Source: Polyangiaceae bacterium
GTDB lineage: Bacteria > Myxococcota_A > Polyangia > Polyangiales > Polyangiaceae
Assembly (NCBI GenBank): GCA_025937895.1
Contig: JAICQL010000021.1
Span: 1 to 58,651, forward strand
Reading direction: 5' to 3'
DNA length: 58,651 nt
Positions 47,194 through 55,765 of the stretch are shown here, piece after piece (the first letter of the stretch is position 1; every line of letters starts with the position of its first letter). The notes beneath the pieces are model-generated. The model ran no database searches, was not told the origin of the DNA, and saw nothing but the letters and a program-made list of their open reading frames with translations. A program made the translations under genes and the position numbers.

Positions 47194-47565
47194 ATGAACC
47201 GTCCACGCAAGCCCCCGCTCAAGCCCGCGCCGGCGGTGCGCCGTGCGCCCGCCTGGGAGGTCACGCCCGCAGATCTGGACTGCCTGGACAACGTGCGCTC
47301 CTTGCTCTCGGCGCTCAACAACGCCTACGCCAGCACCCGCCAGATCCACACCTTGATCCTGGACATTCCCGTGCTGGCGGCGCGCTGCGTGCGGCGCATC
47401 GGGGTCAAAGGGGCGGTCACACCGGAGCAGCTCGAGCGCGCGCTGACTACCATCGGCAACCTGGGCCTGGAGACGGAGCTGCTGGGCTTGCTCGAAGATC
47501 TGACCACGTGTCGCGCAGACCTGGACGAGAAGCGCGCGCGGCCCTCGCAGCCACCAGGCGAGTGA
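47194..47565 (+). CDS. hypothetical small cytoplasmic protein upstream of a motAB group
   Basis: 123 residues. A basic Pro-rich N-terminus (MNRPRKPPLKPAPAVRR) is followed by a compact all-helical core (LDCLDNVRSLLSALNNAY, TLILDIPVLAARCVRRIG, LERALTTIGNLGLETELL) and an acidic-basic tail. There is no signal peptide or known motif. It precedes the glucosaminidase and motAB genes by 70 bp on the same strand. The helical make-up would fit a chaperone or a regulatory partner, but that is speculation. Confidence 0.7.
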   Translation: MNRPRKPPLKPAPAVRRAPAWEVTPADLDCLDNVRSLLSALNNAYASTRQIHTLILDIPVLAARCVRRIGVKGAVTPEQLERALTTIGNLGLETELLGLLEDLTTCRADLDEKRARPSQPPGE

Positions 47566-47635
47566 GCGCGCTCCAGAGCGAGGCCGAGTAGGCGCCGCGG
47601 GGGCTGGCCCGCCTCTTGCTCCAGCGCGCACAGAC

Positions 47636-48559
47636 GTGGCGCTCCAGCTCGACAGCTCGCTCGCCCTGCGGTCTCAGCCGGCCGCAGCTCAGCACGAGAC
47701 GGCCCCGCCCAGCAGTGCTCGGGCAGCGCAGGCCTTCACCCGCGCGCTGGACGGCGCAGCGCGCGCCAGCAGCGGAATGCCGGCGAGCGGCGCGCGCCAC
47801 GTGGCCGCCCAGCGCACTCCGCTCACGGGGGGTGAGGCAGCTCGCGCGCTGGAGGCTGCCTGGCAGGAGCTGACGGGCGAGGCGCCGGCGGACGAGACCC
47901 TGTCCATCCTGGTGGGACAGTGGGCGCACGAGACGGGGCGCGGGCGCGCCATGCTCAACTACAACTTCGGCGGCATCAAGGGCAGCAGCCCGACAGGCGC
48001 CAGCACCGTGTACCGCACGCGCGAGGGCTCGGGCGCCAGCGAGATCCAGCTGCAGGATCGCTTCCGCGCGTATGACAGCGCCGAGCAGGGCGCGAGCGAC
48101 TATCTCTCGCTCTTGGCCCGGCGCTATCCGGACGCGCTGCAGGCCGCGCAGCGCGGCGACGCGAGCGGCTTCGTGCAGGCGCTGAAGTCGCGCGGCTACT
48201 TCACGGGGGATGAAGCGGCCTACAGCCGCAGCGTGTCTGCGCTCGCGCGGCAGGCGCTGACGGCGGGCTTCGACGCGCTGGGGGCGCGCGATCCGGGGCC
48301 GAGCGAGGTTCGGCTGCGCGAGCTCGGGCCGAGCGGCACCCCCGCGAACCTGGCCGCCAGCAACACCCTGATGGCCGCAACCACGCCCGCCGCATTCGTC
48401 AGCCCGCTGGCGGCGCTGAGCGCGAGCGACGCCCCGCTGGAAGCCGTGCAACTGCCGGCGGGTGCCTGGGCGCATGCCCTGAGCGATGAAGTGACCCGGG
48501 TTGGCTTGCTGATCTCGGCGCTGCAGATCGGACAACCCGGCGAGAAGGAAGAAGGCTGA
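47636..48559 (+). CDS. FlgJ-like glucosaminidase-domain protein
   Basis: 307 residues from GTG 47636. The central domain (about 65-200) has the glucosaminidase pattern SILVGQWAHETGRG, with its catalytic Glu, and NYNFGGIKG. This is the muramidase half of FlgJ-type and autolysin enzymes. No signal peptide is visible; the N-terminus is Ala/Ser/Gln-rich, as in FlgJ proteins exported by the flagellar apparatus. The C-terminal 100 residues are low-complexity Ala/Leu. The enzyme would cut peptidoglycan where a motor or rod crosses the wall. It lies 3 bp before motA. Confidence 0.85.
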   Translation: MALQLDSSLALRSQPAAAQHETAPPSSARAAQAFTRALDGAARASSGMPASGARHVAAQRTPLTGGEAARALEAAWQELTGEAPADETLSILVGQWAHETGRGRAMLNYNFGGIKGSSPTGASTVYRTREGSGASEIQLQDRFRAYDSAEQGASDYLSLLARRYPDALQAAQRGDASGFVQALKSRGYFTGDEAAYSRSVSALARQALTAGFDALGARDPGPSEVRLRELGPSGTPANLAASNTLMAATTPAAFVSPLAALSASDAPLEAVQLPAGAWAHALSDEVTRVGLLISALQIGQPGEKEEG

Positions 48560-48562
48560 GTC

Positions 48563-49357
48563 TTGGACAGCGTGCTGGAGAAGAAGGCCAATCCACTGGA
48601 CGGCGCCACCTTGACCGGCTGCGTGCTGGGTGTGGGGCTCTTGCTGGGCGCCACGGCTCTGAACGGCTCCCTGCTGGCGTTCGTGGACGCGCCGGCGCTG
48701 CTCATCGTGTGCGGCGGCACGCTGGCGGCCACCTTCATGATCGAGACCATGCACAACGTGGTGGGCGCGCTGCGCATCGCCAAGAATGCCCTGTTTCACC
48801 GCAGCAGCGACTGCGTGGACACGGTGCAGCGCATCCTCGAGCTGTCGCAGCTGGCGCGCAACAAGGGCGTACTGGCGCTGGCCGAGGTGGAGGTTGAAGA
48901 TCCATTCCTGGCCAAGGGTGTACGACTGGCGGTGAGCGGCCTCGACCGTGAAGAGCTGCGCGAGACGCTCACCGCCGAGCTGGTCAGCATGAAGCAGCGC
49001 CACCTGCGCGGTCAGAAGATGTTCAAGTTCATGGGCACCACCGCCCCCGCCATGGGCATGATCGGCACGCTGATCGGCCTGGTGCAGATGCTGCAGACGC
49101 TGCACGACCCGGCCAAGATCGGCCCGGCCATGGCCGTGGCGCTCTTGACCACACTGTACGGCGCGGTGCTGGCGTTTCTGGTGTGCAACCCGATCGCCGC
49201 CAAGCTGGAGCGGCGCTCTGCCGAGGAGAGCGCACACATGAACGTGGTGATCGATGGCGTGGACGCCATCGTGCGCGGCCATTGCTCCGACATCGTGCAG
49301 GACAAGCTGCAGGCTCGCCTGGCGCCCAAAGATCGCCCGGCCGAGCGCGCCAACTGA
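48563..49357 (+). CDS. motA: MotA-type motor stator subunit
   Basis: 264 residues from TTG 48563 (GTG 48572 is an alternative). It has four transmembrane helices in the MotA arrangement and a long cytoplasmic loop with charged residues (RILELSQLARNKGVLAL). The channel prolines appear in GTTAPAMGMIGTLIGLVQML and FLVCNPIAAKLE. It forms an ion-driven stator with the MotB-like protein encoded 8 bp downstream. MotA is favoured over ExbB/TolQ by length and the LERRSAEE tail. No other flagellar structural genes are in the window. Confidence 0.92.
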   Translation: MDSVLEKKANPLDGATLTGCVLGVGLLLGATALNGSLLAFVDAPALLIVCGGTLAATFMIETMHNVVGALRIAKNALFHRSSDCVDTVQRILELSQLARNKGVLALAEVEVEDPFLAKGVRLAVSGLDREELRETLTAELVSMKQRHLRGQKMFKFMGTTAPAMGMIGTLIGLVQMLQTLHDPAKIGPAMAVALLTTLYGAVLAFLVCNPIAAKLERRSAEESAHMNVVIDGVDAIVRGHCSDIVQDKLQARLAPKDRPAERAN

Positions 49358-49365
49358 GGCCTGTC

Positions 49366-50088
49366 GTGGAAGAGGAGCCGGAGCAAGAAGAGGGCGCGCC
49401 GCTCTGGCTCACCAGCTTCAGCGACATGGTGCTGCTGCTGCTGTGCTTCTTCGTGCTGCTGCTCTCCTTTGCGCGCACCGACACGGCGGTGTTTCACTCG
49501 GCGCTGGGCTCGGTGCGCCAAGCCCTGGGCGCTGCCCAGCAGGCCCCCCGCGAGCCGCTCCCCTCTCCCGCCCAGCAGGCGCAGGCCGAGGAGCAAGAGC
49601 AAGCCCGCAGCTTGCGCGCGCGCATGGTCGAGCAGGTGGAGCAGTTCTTGAGCGAGCGCGGCCTGCGCGCGCAGATCGAGGTGGCGCCGGACGAGCGCGG
49701 CATCATCCTGCGCACCCGTGACCGCATCCTGTTCGACTCGGGCGAGGCTCGGCTCAAGACCGAGGGACTGCCCGTGCTGGCCGCCGTCGGCGATCTGGCC
49801 CGGCGCTTTCATGGCCAGCTCGCCGTGGAGGGCCACACCGATGATCGGCCGATCATGACCGAGCTGTTCCCTTCCAACTGGGAGCTCTCGGGCGCTCGCT
49901 CTGCGGCCGTGCTGCGCCACTTGCTGGATGCGGGCATCGCCGCAGAGCGCGTGCACGTCGCCGGCTACGCCGAGCGCCGCCCGATCGCCAGCAACGACAG
50001 CGAAGAGGGCCGCGCCCGCAACCGCAGGGTGGAGTTCGTGTTCGAGCCGGAGCGCGCGGCGGACGCTGAGACCGTGTTTGATCCGTGA
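49366..50088 (+). CDS. motB: MotB-type stator subunit with OmpA peptidoglycan-binding domain
   Basis: 240 residues from GTG 49366. One N-terminal transmembrane helix has the ion-binding Asp (WLTSFSDMVLLLLCFFVLLL). A Gln/Glu-rich plug and linker follow, then a C-terminal OmpA-like domain (FDSGEARLKTEGLPVLAAVG, VEGHTDDRPI, NWELSGARSAAVLRHLLDAG, RNRRVEFVF) that binds peptidoglycan. It pairs with the adjacent MotA-like protein. The conserved Asp suggests an active proton or sodium stator. It may power flagella or another rotary/gliding device. Confidence 0.94.
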   Translation: MEEEPEQEEGAPLWLTSFSDMVLLLLCFFVLLLSFARTDTAVFHSALGSVRQALGAAQQAPREPLPSPAQQAQAEEQEQARSLRARMVEQVEQFLSERGLRAQIEVAPDERGIILRTRDRILFDSGEARLKTEGLPVLAAVGDLARRFHGQLAVEGHTDDRPIMTELFPSNWELSGARSAAVLRHLLDAGIAAERVHVAGYAERRPIASNDSEEGRARNRRVEFVFEPERAADAETVFDP

Positions 50089-50154
50089 GCTCGGGCGCAC
50101 TTGCGCCTGGGCGGTCACACTTCGATCCGCCGGCGCTCTCTCCCCGTGAGCTTC

Positions 50155-50185
50155 GCAGGCGAGCCTGCCAGGCGAGAGCTCTCGC
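50155..50185. terminator. hairpin/palindrome in convergent gap after motB
   Basis: A perfect stem GCAGGC-GA-GCCTGC (50155-50168) and a 14-bp palindrome GCGAGAGCTCTCGC (50172-50185) lie between the convergent motB and RCC1-like genes. They are a plausible bidirectional termination region, without U-runs. The short repeat GAGAGTTAC occurs twice just downstream. Confidence 0.35.
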
Positions 50186-50206
50186 GGGAGAGTTACGGCG
50201 AGAGAG

Positions 50207-51625
50207 TTACAGCGGGCAGGTAGCGGCCTGCGCGATCAGCGGTGCTCCGCCGAGGGTGGCCTGCGCAACGCCGGTCCCAACCCGGCAGAACACGGCGCCT
50301 GCCTGCGTCTGCACGCAGGCGCTGCCGCGATCGCCACCGGAGGCGATGACGTTGGTCGCGCCCGTGAAGGGCTGACCCGGGTTGTCTGCCGGGGGCACCA
50401 CGCCGCCGGGCAAGAAGACCGCCGTGCCATCGCTGCGCACCACGATGCCCTGGCCGAAGCCAGCATGGACCTCACGAATGGACGGGAAGGTCGAGGCGCG
50501 TACCTGGAAGTTCGGCGCGCTGCCCTCGGTGGGCAAGAACGGGCTGTCGTACCAGGCCGCCACACACTCCAGGGTCGAGTCGAAGCTCACGCCGCACACG
50601 CTGTTCTGACCGACGGAGATCATCTGCAGCGGGCGGGCGATGGCCATGCGGGTCGGCGCGTCTGTCAGCTGCAGGCTGTGGTTGCCACCGGCGTTCCAGC
50701 AGTACACGGAGCCCGAGGTGCTCAGCGCACAGGCGAGGCCATAGTTGGCCGAGACCTGGATCGGCTCTTCCCCATCGGGCAGCGTGACGGGCGCCGGTGA
50801 GCCGTTGTCGGTCCAGCTCCGCACGCCAAAGCCATCTCCCTCTGTGACCAATGCCACGGAGGCGTGGAAGCCACCGCTGTAGCTCACCACCCCGGAGGCG
50901 ATGAGCGGGGTAGCGCTGATGCTGGTGACGCCGCCAACGTGCAGCGCACCCGCCGTCGTCACCACGCCCACCCCCGAGTCACGCTGACCGCTGACCTGCG
51001 CGACGTTGCTCACGGCCTCACCGCCCGCAAACGTCACCCGGGTAAACTCCGCCGTGCTCCGCGAGCAAGCAGCGCCGCCATCGGACAGGCGCAAGCAGAA
51101 CTGCCAGCCGCCGTCCCCCATGGCCGTGTATTTGGCGCCACAGGGCAGCGCGTCGAAGAACGCGGTGATCTCCTCCGGGGTGGAGCCGGTGACCGGCGGA
51201 ACGCCGCCTGCGCCGCCTGCGCTCGAGCCCGCGCCTGCCACGCCCGCGCCGCTGCCGGCCAGGCCCGCGCCACTGCCGGCGAAGCCAGCGGCGCTGCCCG
51301 CCGCACCGGAGACCGGTGGCGCGCCGCCGCCGCCAGCCGGGTTGCCGGGATTGAGCGGCGTCTGATTGCCGGGATTTTGCTCGCCGAACGAGGGATTGCC
51401 GGGGCTGCCCGCGCCGCCCAGTGGGGGCGCGCCAGCGGAGCCGACCGGCGAGGAGTTACCTGCACCCCCACCACCGAAGGGCGGCGGATCGAAGCCAGGA
51501 TCCCCATTGGCGCCCGGCGGCGCGCTGCAAGCGCCGAGCGCGGCGCCGAACACGGCCCAGCGCGCGGGTGTGCGGAGCTGCTGCGAGAGGATCGACGACA
51601 GGCGAAGCGTGGCAGGCATGAGCAT
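50207..51625 (-). CDS. RCC1-repeat-like lipoprotein
   Basis: A 472-residue protein. The signal VFGAALGAC carries a lipoprotein Cys and is followed by a 110-residue Gly/Ala/Pro/Asn linker with runs such as GSGAGLAGSGAGVAGAGS. The rest is a β-propeller-like array of RCC1-type repeats: YGLACALSTSGSVYCWNAGG, QNSVCGVSFDSTLECV and SACVQTQAGAVFCRVG. The regular Cys pairs probably form disulfides within blades. Such proteins are common on the myxobacterial cell surface and are assumed to bind proteins or glycans. No enzymatic site is seen. Confidence 0.88.
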   Translation of the reverse strand: MLMPATLRLSSILSQQLRTPARWAVFGAALGACSAPPGANGDPGFDPPPFGGGGAGNSSPVGSAGAPPLGGAGSPGNPSFGEQNPGNQTPLNPGNPAGGGGAPPVSGAAGSAAGFAGSGAGLAGSGAGVAGAGSSAGGAGGVPPVTGSTPEEITAFFDALPCGAKYTAMGDGGWQFCLRLSDGGAACSRSTAEFTRVTFAGGEAVSNVAQVSGQRDSGVGVVTTAGALHVGGVTSISATPLIASGVVSYSGGFHASVALVTEGDGFGVRSWTDNGSPAPVTLPDGEEPIQVSANYGLACALSTSGSVYCWNAGGNHSLQLTDAPTRMAIARPLQMISVGQNSVCGVSFDSTLECVAAWYDSPFLPTEGSAPNFQVRASTFPSIREVHAGFGQGIVVRSDGTAVFLPGGVVPPADNPGQPFTGATNVIASGGDRGSACVQTQAGAVFCRVGTGVAQATLGGAPLIAQAATCPL

Positions 51626-51757
51626 GGTTCCGTGCTGGTGCTGGGTGTTGGAAGCGAGAGCGAGCTGGAGTCTTGCACACGCTCCAATGCCGGCGCAATG
51701 CGGCCCGGGCGCCGCGATGCCCCTATCGTACGGCGATGAAACGCTTCGCAGCGATCG

Positions 51758-52312
51758 CTACGGAGCGCGCGTGCACGGGATCTCTTCGATCGCAGCGCGC
51801 TGGTTCGCGATGGCGCTGACCAGCGTCTGTAACAATGCGGCCACGTCCTGCTCGAAGCTTGGGCCGCGCGCGATGGGCTCGCCGCCGACGATGCGCGCCT
51901 TGACCGCGCTCAGCGCGTCGCACAGGGCACGCAGGCCGCGGCGGCCGCGCTCGGGGTGATTCACGCAGGCGGTGACGGCGATCAGCTTGCACTCCAGCTC
52001 GCCGGTGCCGATGGCCCACTCGATCGCGTTCTTGATCACTCCCGGCAAGCTGAACCCATATTCGGGCGAGGCGATCAGCAGCGCATCGCTCGCCGCTATG
52101 GCCTGCCGCCACTGATCGACGATGGGCAAGGTGCCGTTTGCCTCGAGATCCAGGTTGAAGTGCGGCAGGTGACGCAGGCCATCAAACAGCACGACCTCCA
52201 CCTCGGGCGGCGCCAGCGCTCGCGCCGTCTGCAGCAAGGTCAGGTTGCTGGAGCGCTCCTGCAGGCTGCCGTTGATGGCGAGCACGCGGCAGGTCACCAC
52301 TGGCTCCGTCAC
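51758..52312 (-). CDS. NADPH-dependent FMN reductase family protein
   Basis: 184 residues from GTG 52312. It has the flavodoxin-like FMN phosphate loop NGSLQERSSN, LLIASPEYGFSLPGVIKNAIEW (the family signature around the isoalloxazine site) and ARIVGGEPIA. Members reduce FMN, quinones, azo dyes or chromate with NAD(P)H in the cytoplasm. The start overlaps the stop of the upstream GDT1-like exporter gene (GTGA), so the two are translationally coupled. The frame is open further upstream, inside that gene. The physiological substrate is unknown. Confidence 0.93.
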   Translation of the reverse strand: MTEPVVTCRVLAINGSLQERSSNLTLLQTARALAPPEVEVVLFDGLRHLPHFNLDLEANGTLPIVDQWRQAIAASDALLIASPEYGFSLPGVIKNAIEWAIGTGELECKLIAVTACVNHPERGRRGLRALCDALSAVKARIVGGEPIARGPSFEQDVAALLQTLVSAIANQRAAIEEIPCTRAP

Positions 52313-52590
52313 TTGGGCCTGCCGCTGCTCAGCAGGAAGATTAGACCCAGCAGCAGGAAGGACAGCCCCGCCGCGCGCTTCAGCCACTCGGGGGAGACGA
52401 TACGGCTCAGCCCCTCACCTGCCACCACCGCGATGGCAGAGGTGGCCACCAGCGCAGTGGCGGAGCCAGCAAAGACGACCCAGCGCGAGCTGCCACCAGC
52501 GGCAAGCGAGAGCGTGGCGAGCTGGGTCTTATCCCCCAGCTCGGCGAGAAAGACGACCCCAAATGTGGACGCCAGCAGCTTCCAGTCCAT
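52309..52590 (-). CDS. half-size TMEM165/GDT1-family (UPF0016) cation exporter
   Basis: 93 residues with three transmembrane helices and the family motif ELGDKTQLATLSLA, whose acidic residues coordinate Mn2+/Ca2+. Full-length family members carry two such halves; here only one is present, so it must work as a homodimer or with another half not seen here. Cation/proton exchange at the inner membrane is the expected role. ATG 52590 was chosen; the frame is open to 52638. It is coupled to the downstream FMN reductase gene. Confidence 0.9.
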   Translation of the reverse strand: MDWKLLASTFGVVFLAELGDKTQLATLSLAAGGSSRWVVFAGSATALVATSAIAVVAGEGLSRIVSPEWLKRAAGLSFLLLGLIFLLSSGRPK

Positions 52591-52681
52591 GGCGCGCAGC
52601 ATAGCGGTTCCGCTCCCGGCTGTCGTTCCGCTGTTCACGGGCTGCGGTGCAGGGCCCCGCGGGCTCGAGGTACACCGACAT

Positions 52682-53125
52682 CTATCTGGACCGATTGAGG
52701 TACTTTACGAACCCGCGCTTGCGCTCGCCGTCAAAGCCGCGGCGCACGAAGAACTGGTGAGCGTCGGTCCGAGCGCGCGAGCTCAGCAGCATGAGCTTGG
52801 TGCAGCGCGCAGCGCGCGCCAGCTGCTCCAGGGCGCTCAGCAACGCCGTGCCGCCGCCCTGCCCGCGCGCAGCGGGGAGCACGATCAAGTTCTCGAGCAC
52901 GCCGTAAGGTTGAGAGCCGTACATCGGATCGCGACAGATGGTCAGGAACGCCGTACCGGAGAGCTCGCCAGCGCCGTCCGCCACCAGCAGGTGATTGGTC
53001 GGATCGAGCTCCAGCGCGGCGAGGTGCTCGGGGTCGACGCGGACGTTGGGGTCACCGGGCACGAGCAGCCGGTACAGGCCCTCGATTGAAGCAGCATCAC
53101 CTGGTTGCGCCGGGCGGATGTTCAT
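52682..53125 (-). CDS. GNAT family N-acetyltransferase
   Basis: A 147-residue GNAT domain. It opens MNIRPAQPGDAASIEGLYRL, with a central ENLIVLPAARGQGGGTALL that contains the acetyl-CoA pyrophosphate loop (RGQGGG), and a C-terminal AHQFFVRRGFDGER. It transfers acetyl from acetyl-CoA to an amine of unknown identity in the cytoplasm. Length and motifs are complete. It lies 91 bp upstream of the GDT1-like gene on the same strand, possibly in one transcript. Confidence 0.93.
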   Translation of the reverse strand: MNIRPAQPGDAASIEGLYRLLVPGDPNVRVDPEHLAALELDPTNHLLVADGAGELSGTAFLTICRDPMYGSQPYGVLENLIVLPAARGQGGGTALLSALEQLARAARCTKLMLLSSRARTDAHQFFVRRGFDGERKRGFVKYLNRSR

Positions 53126-53419
53126 GGCTCCAGCATGGCAGACTCGGCCGTCCCCCGCTTCCGTTCGGGACAGCTGGCACTGCGGTGGCCGGCCGTGGGC
53201 AGACCTGGATGCTCGCGGGGCCGCCGTTCTTGCGTGCCGCTGCTCTTCGCCCTGGACATCTTCAACGGCTGCGCCACCACTCTCTCGCGCTTCATCACTT
53301 CCGCCCCGAAAGAACGTGGCGGAAAAAGACGCAGTCCCCTGAGCGGTGGCCGGGAATGACGCCCAAGCTCTTTGCTCGGATCCAGCGATTTCAGCGAGCC
53401 ATCGCCCTCGCCCGAGAAG

Positions 53420-53683
53420 GCGCGACAGGGAGCTGCTCCGAGTGGACCGGGGAGCTCAGGCGCCCGCCCGATGCCGGACGGTCGACGTCAGGAGCCGGGT
53501 GGCTGGAACCGGATCCTGATCTACGTCGACAATCTCGACGGCCACATCGAGAGATTGAAACGGCAAGACGTGCGCTTTCGCAACGAGGTCGAGGCGGCGC
53601 CCGGCGGCAAGCAGATTCAGCTCGAGGATCCTGACGGGAACCCCATCGAGCTGCATGAGGCTGCGCAGAGCAGCCCGCCCTAG
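53420..53683 (+). pseudogene. 5'-truncated glyoxalase/VOC-family gene
   Basis: The frame encodes SGARPMPDGRRQEPGGWNRI, then LIYVDNLDGHIERLKRQDVRF and QIQLEDPDGNPIELHEA. This is the C-terminal half of a vicinal-oxygen-chelate (glyoxalase/bleomycin-resistance) domain, with the metal-ligand Glu in IELHE. The N-terminal β-α-β half is absent: upstream the frame (open to 53372) is low-complexity and no other frame supplies it. It is probably a remnant. The 250 bp upstream (53126-53371) hold no recognisable gene, only a short inverted repeat TTCCGCC/GGCGGAA (53299-53324). Confidence 0.7.
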
Positions 53684-53897
53684 CATGCTGCTCCGGGCCT
53701 CGAGCTTTCCCGGCGCGCGCAGGCCCGGGCTGAGCGCGCACGTCGCGGGCTTGGTCGGGTACAGGTCCTGGGCTGTTGGGTAGTTCCTCTCAGCCCCAAG
53801 GAGCCCGCTCTGTGTGCCAGCGCTCGTTGCCGCTGGCACACCTGGCACGGCCTTCGTCGTGCGCAGGCAAGGCGCGCCTTGCCGCTTCGCGATCGGC

Positions 53898-54488
53898 TCA
53901 GTTCGCCGCCGCTGGCGGCTGGCTGACGAAGGTGGTGACGCTGCGCGGATCCAGCGTGACCTCTACCCGACCCTCCACGAGCGCCACTGGCCCATCGCTC
54001 TGAGCGTTCTTCAGCTCGGACGTGGTGAAGCGGTCAAAGCCGGTGACGCAGCTGCCAAACAGATCCAGCGCCACCGTCTGCTCCACGTCCGCCTGGTTGA
54101 GCACGACCACCACCACGCTGCCCGCGCCGTTGGAGTACGCGGTGGCGTTGACATCTTCCACCGCCGGGTCACTGGCGGCGACCCGCACATAGCCGGGGCG
54201 AATGAAGCGCGAGAACTGCGACATCAAGTACCCGCGCTTGCTCACCAGCCCGTCGTCGGTGATCAGGCCGTAGCCGCGACGGATGTACCACCAGACGTAA
54301 GCGTTGAAGTTTGCCTGCATGCTGCGGTGCAGCTCGGTGGCCACGTTGTACGCCAGCGGCCAGCGGTTGGCGCGGTCTGGCTCGGAGCCGCTATCCGTGT
54401 TGTGCTCCGTCACACGCGTGGCGGCACGAGCGGTCTGCCCGCGCTGGCGGCGCAGGCTTCGTGCGCGCAGGGGCCGTGAGTTCTTCAT
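53898..54488 (-). pseudogene. GH30-type xylanase gene with internal deletion
   Basis: ATG 54488 has a near-perfect ribosome site (GGAGGAGG, 8 bases) and a basic start (MKNSRPLRARSLRRQ). After about 26 residues it jumps into VTEHNTD (Glu 28, matching the GH30 nucleophile), RWPLAYNVATELHRSM and NFNAYVWWYIRRGYGLI. The β-sandwich C-terminal part of a GH30 glucuronoxylanase follows (SVVVVVLNQ, LDPRSVTTFVSQ). The secretion signal core and the first ~200 residues, with the catalytic acid/base, are missing. The frame is intact, so the gene looks like an in-frame internal deletion. A glycosidase activity is not expected. Confidence 0.75.
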
Positions 54489-54754
54489 CGTGATGTCCTC
54501 CTCCAGTTGATGGTGCGTCAGGACGGCTCATGGACACTCCGGCAGGGCAGCAGCGCCACACTGGCGTGGCCCAGCCCTGCCGGGTGACCGTGATGCACGA
54601 CGTCACGGCACTCCGTGAACGCCCGTCCCTTGCTCCGGCGCGCACTGTAACAGAGGCGCGCGATGCACGCGCGCACGGCGCGCACACAAATCCGTTGACC
54701 CGCTCACACCCTCGCGGCTCAATACACAGGAATGCTGCGCAGCCTCGTGAGTGG

Positions 54755-55765
54755 ATGAGAATGGAAGCGCGGGCAGCCTCACGAGCGCGCCAACCTGCCC
54801 GCTCCGGCGAGCTTCGCATCGGTATCTCGGGCTGGCGCTACCAGGGCTGGCGCGGGCGCTTTTACCCCAAGGGCCTGGCGCAGCGGCGCGAGCTGGAGTT
54901 TGCCGCGGCGCAGTTCCCGTCCATCGAGCTCAATGGCTCCTTCTACTCGCTGCAGCGCCCCGAGTCGTACCTGGCCTGGAAGCAGGAGACACCACCCGGC
55001 TTCGTCTTTGCAGTCAAGGGCGGCCGCTACATCACGCACATGCTGCGGCTGCGCAACGTCGAGACGGCGCTCGCCAACTTCTTTGCCTCCGGAGTGCTAG
55101 CTTTGGAGGAGAAGCTGGGGCCCATCCTGTGGCAGCTACCGCCTGCGCTGCCCTTCGACGAGCGGCTCGCCAGGTTCCTGGCGCAGCTGCCTCGCGACAC
55201 GCGCGCGGCGGCACGGCTGGCGAAGCAACACGACGCGCGGCTGAGCGGGCGCAGCTGGACCGAGGTGTCGCAGCGGCGCCCGCTGCGGCACGCGCTGGAG
55301 GTGCGCCACCCGTCGTTTCAGAGCCCGGAGCTGATCGCGCTGCTGCGCCAGCACCAGGTGGCACTGGTGGTGGCGGACAGCGCCGGGAAATTTCCGTATC
55401 TCGAGGACGTCACTGCCGACTTCATGTACCTGCGCCTGCACGGCGATGCGGAGCTGTACACCAGTGGCTATTCGCCGCAGGCCCTCGCGCTCTGGGCCGC
55501 GCGCATCCGTGCCTGGCGCGGCGGCAAGGAGCCGCGCGGCGCGGTGCGCGTGGCAGCGCGCAGCCCGGTGAGCACCCCGCGCGACGTGTACGTGTACTTC
55601 GACAACGACGCCAAGGTGCACGCGCCGTACGACGCGCACGCGCTCGGCGCCCTGCTCGGCAAGGCTCCTGCCAGCGCACCGAACGCCCGAGAGCCCGCTA
55701 CCCGCGCCGCCGGCGCCAGAGCACCAGCGCGCAGAGCAGCGCGCCGTACAGAGCGGAAGCATTAG
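54755..55765 (+). CDS. DUF72 family protein
   Basis: 336 residues from ATG 54755 (ATG 54761 also fits). The family signature ELRIGISGWRYQGWRGRFYPKGL is present in pieces: RIGISGWRY and FYPKGLAQRRELEF. It continues with FPSIELNGSFYSLQRPESY, FVFAVKGGRYITHMLRL and DFMYLRLHGDAELYTSGY. DUF72 proteins have a TIM-barrel fold of unknown biochemical role. The C-terminal 45 residues are low-complexity Ala/Arg and overlap the convergent gene by 68 bp, so the functional protein may end earlier in effect. It is divergent from the GH30 remnant. Confidence 0.92.
   Translation: MRMEARAASRARQPARSGELRIGISGWRYQGWRGRFYPKGLAQRRELEFAAAQFPSIELNGSFYSLQRPESYLAWKQETPPGFVFAVKGGRYITHMLRLRNVETALANFFASGVLALEEKLGPILWQLPPALPFDERLARFLAQLPRDTRAAARLAKQHDARLSGRSWTEVSQRRPLRHALEVRHPSFQSPELIALLRQHQVALVVADSAGKFPYLEDVTADFMYLRLHGDAELYTSGYSPQALALWAARIRAWRGGKEPRGAVRVAARSPVSTPRDVYVYFDNDAKVHAPYDAHALGALLGKAPASAPNAREPATRAAGARAPARRAARRTERKH

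Noticed and set aside
53299..53324. Inverted repeat TTCCGCC/GGCGGAA followed by an A-run, considered as a terminator
   Set aside because: The A-run follows the stem on the plus strand, so on the minus strand the T-run precedes the hairpin; neither strand has the stem-then-U order needed.
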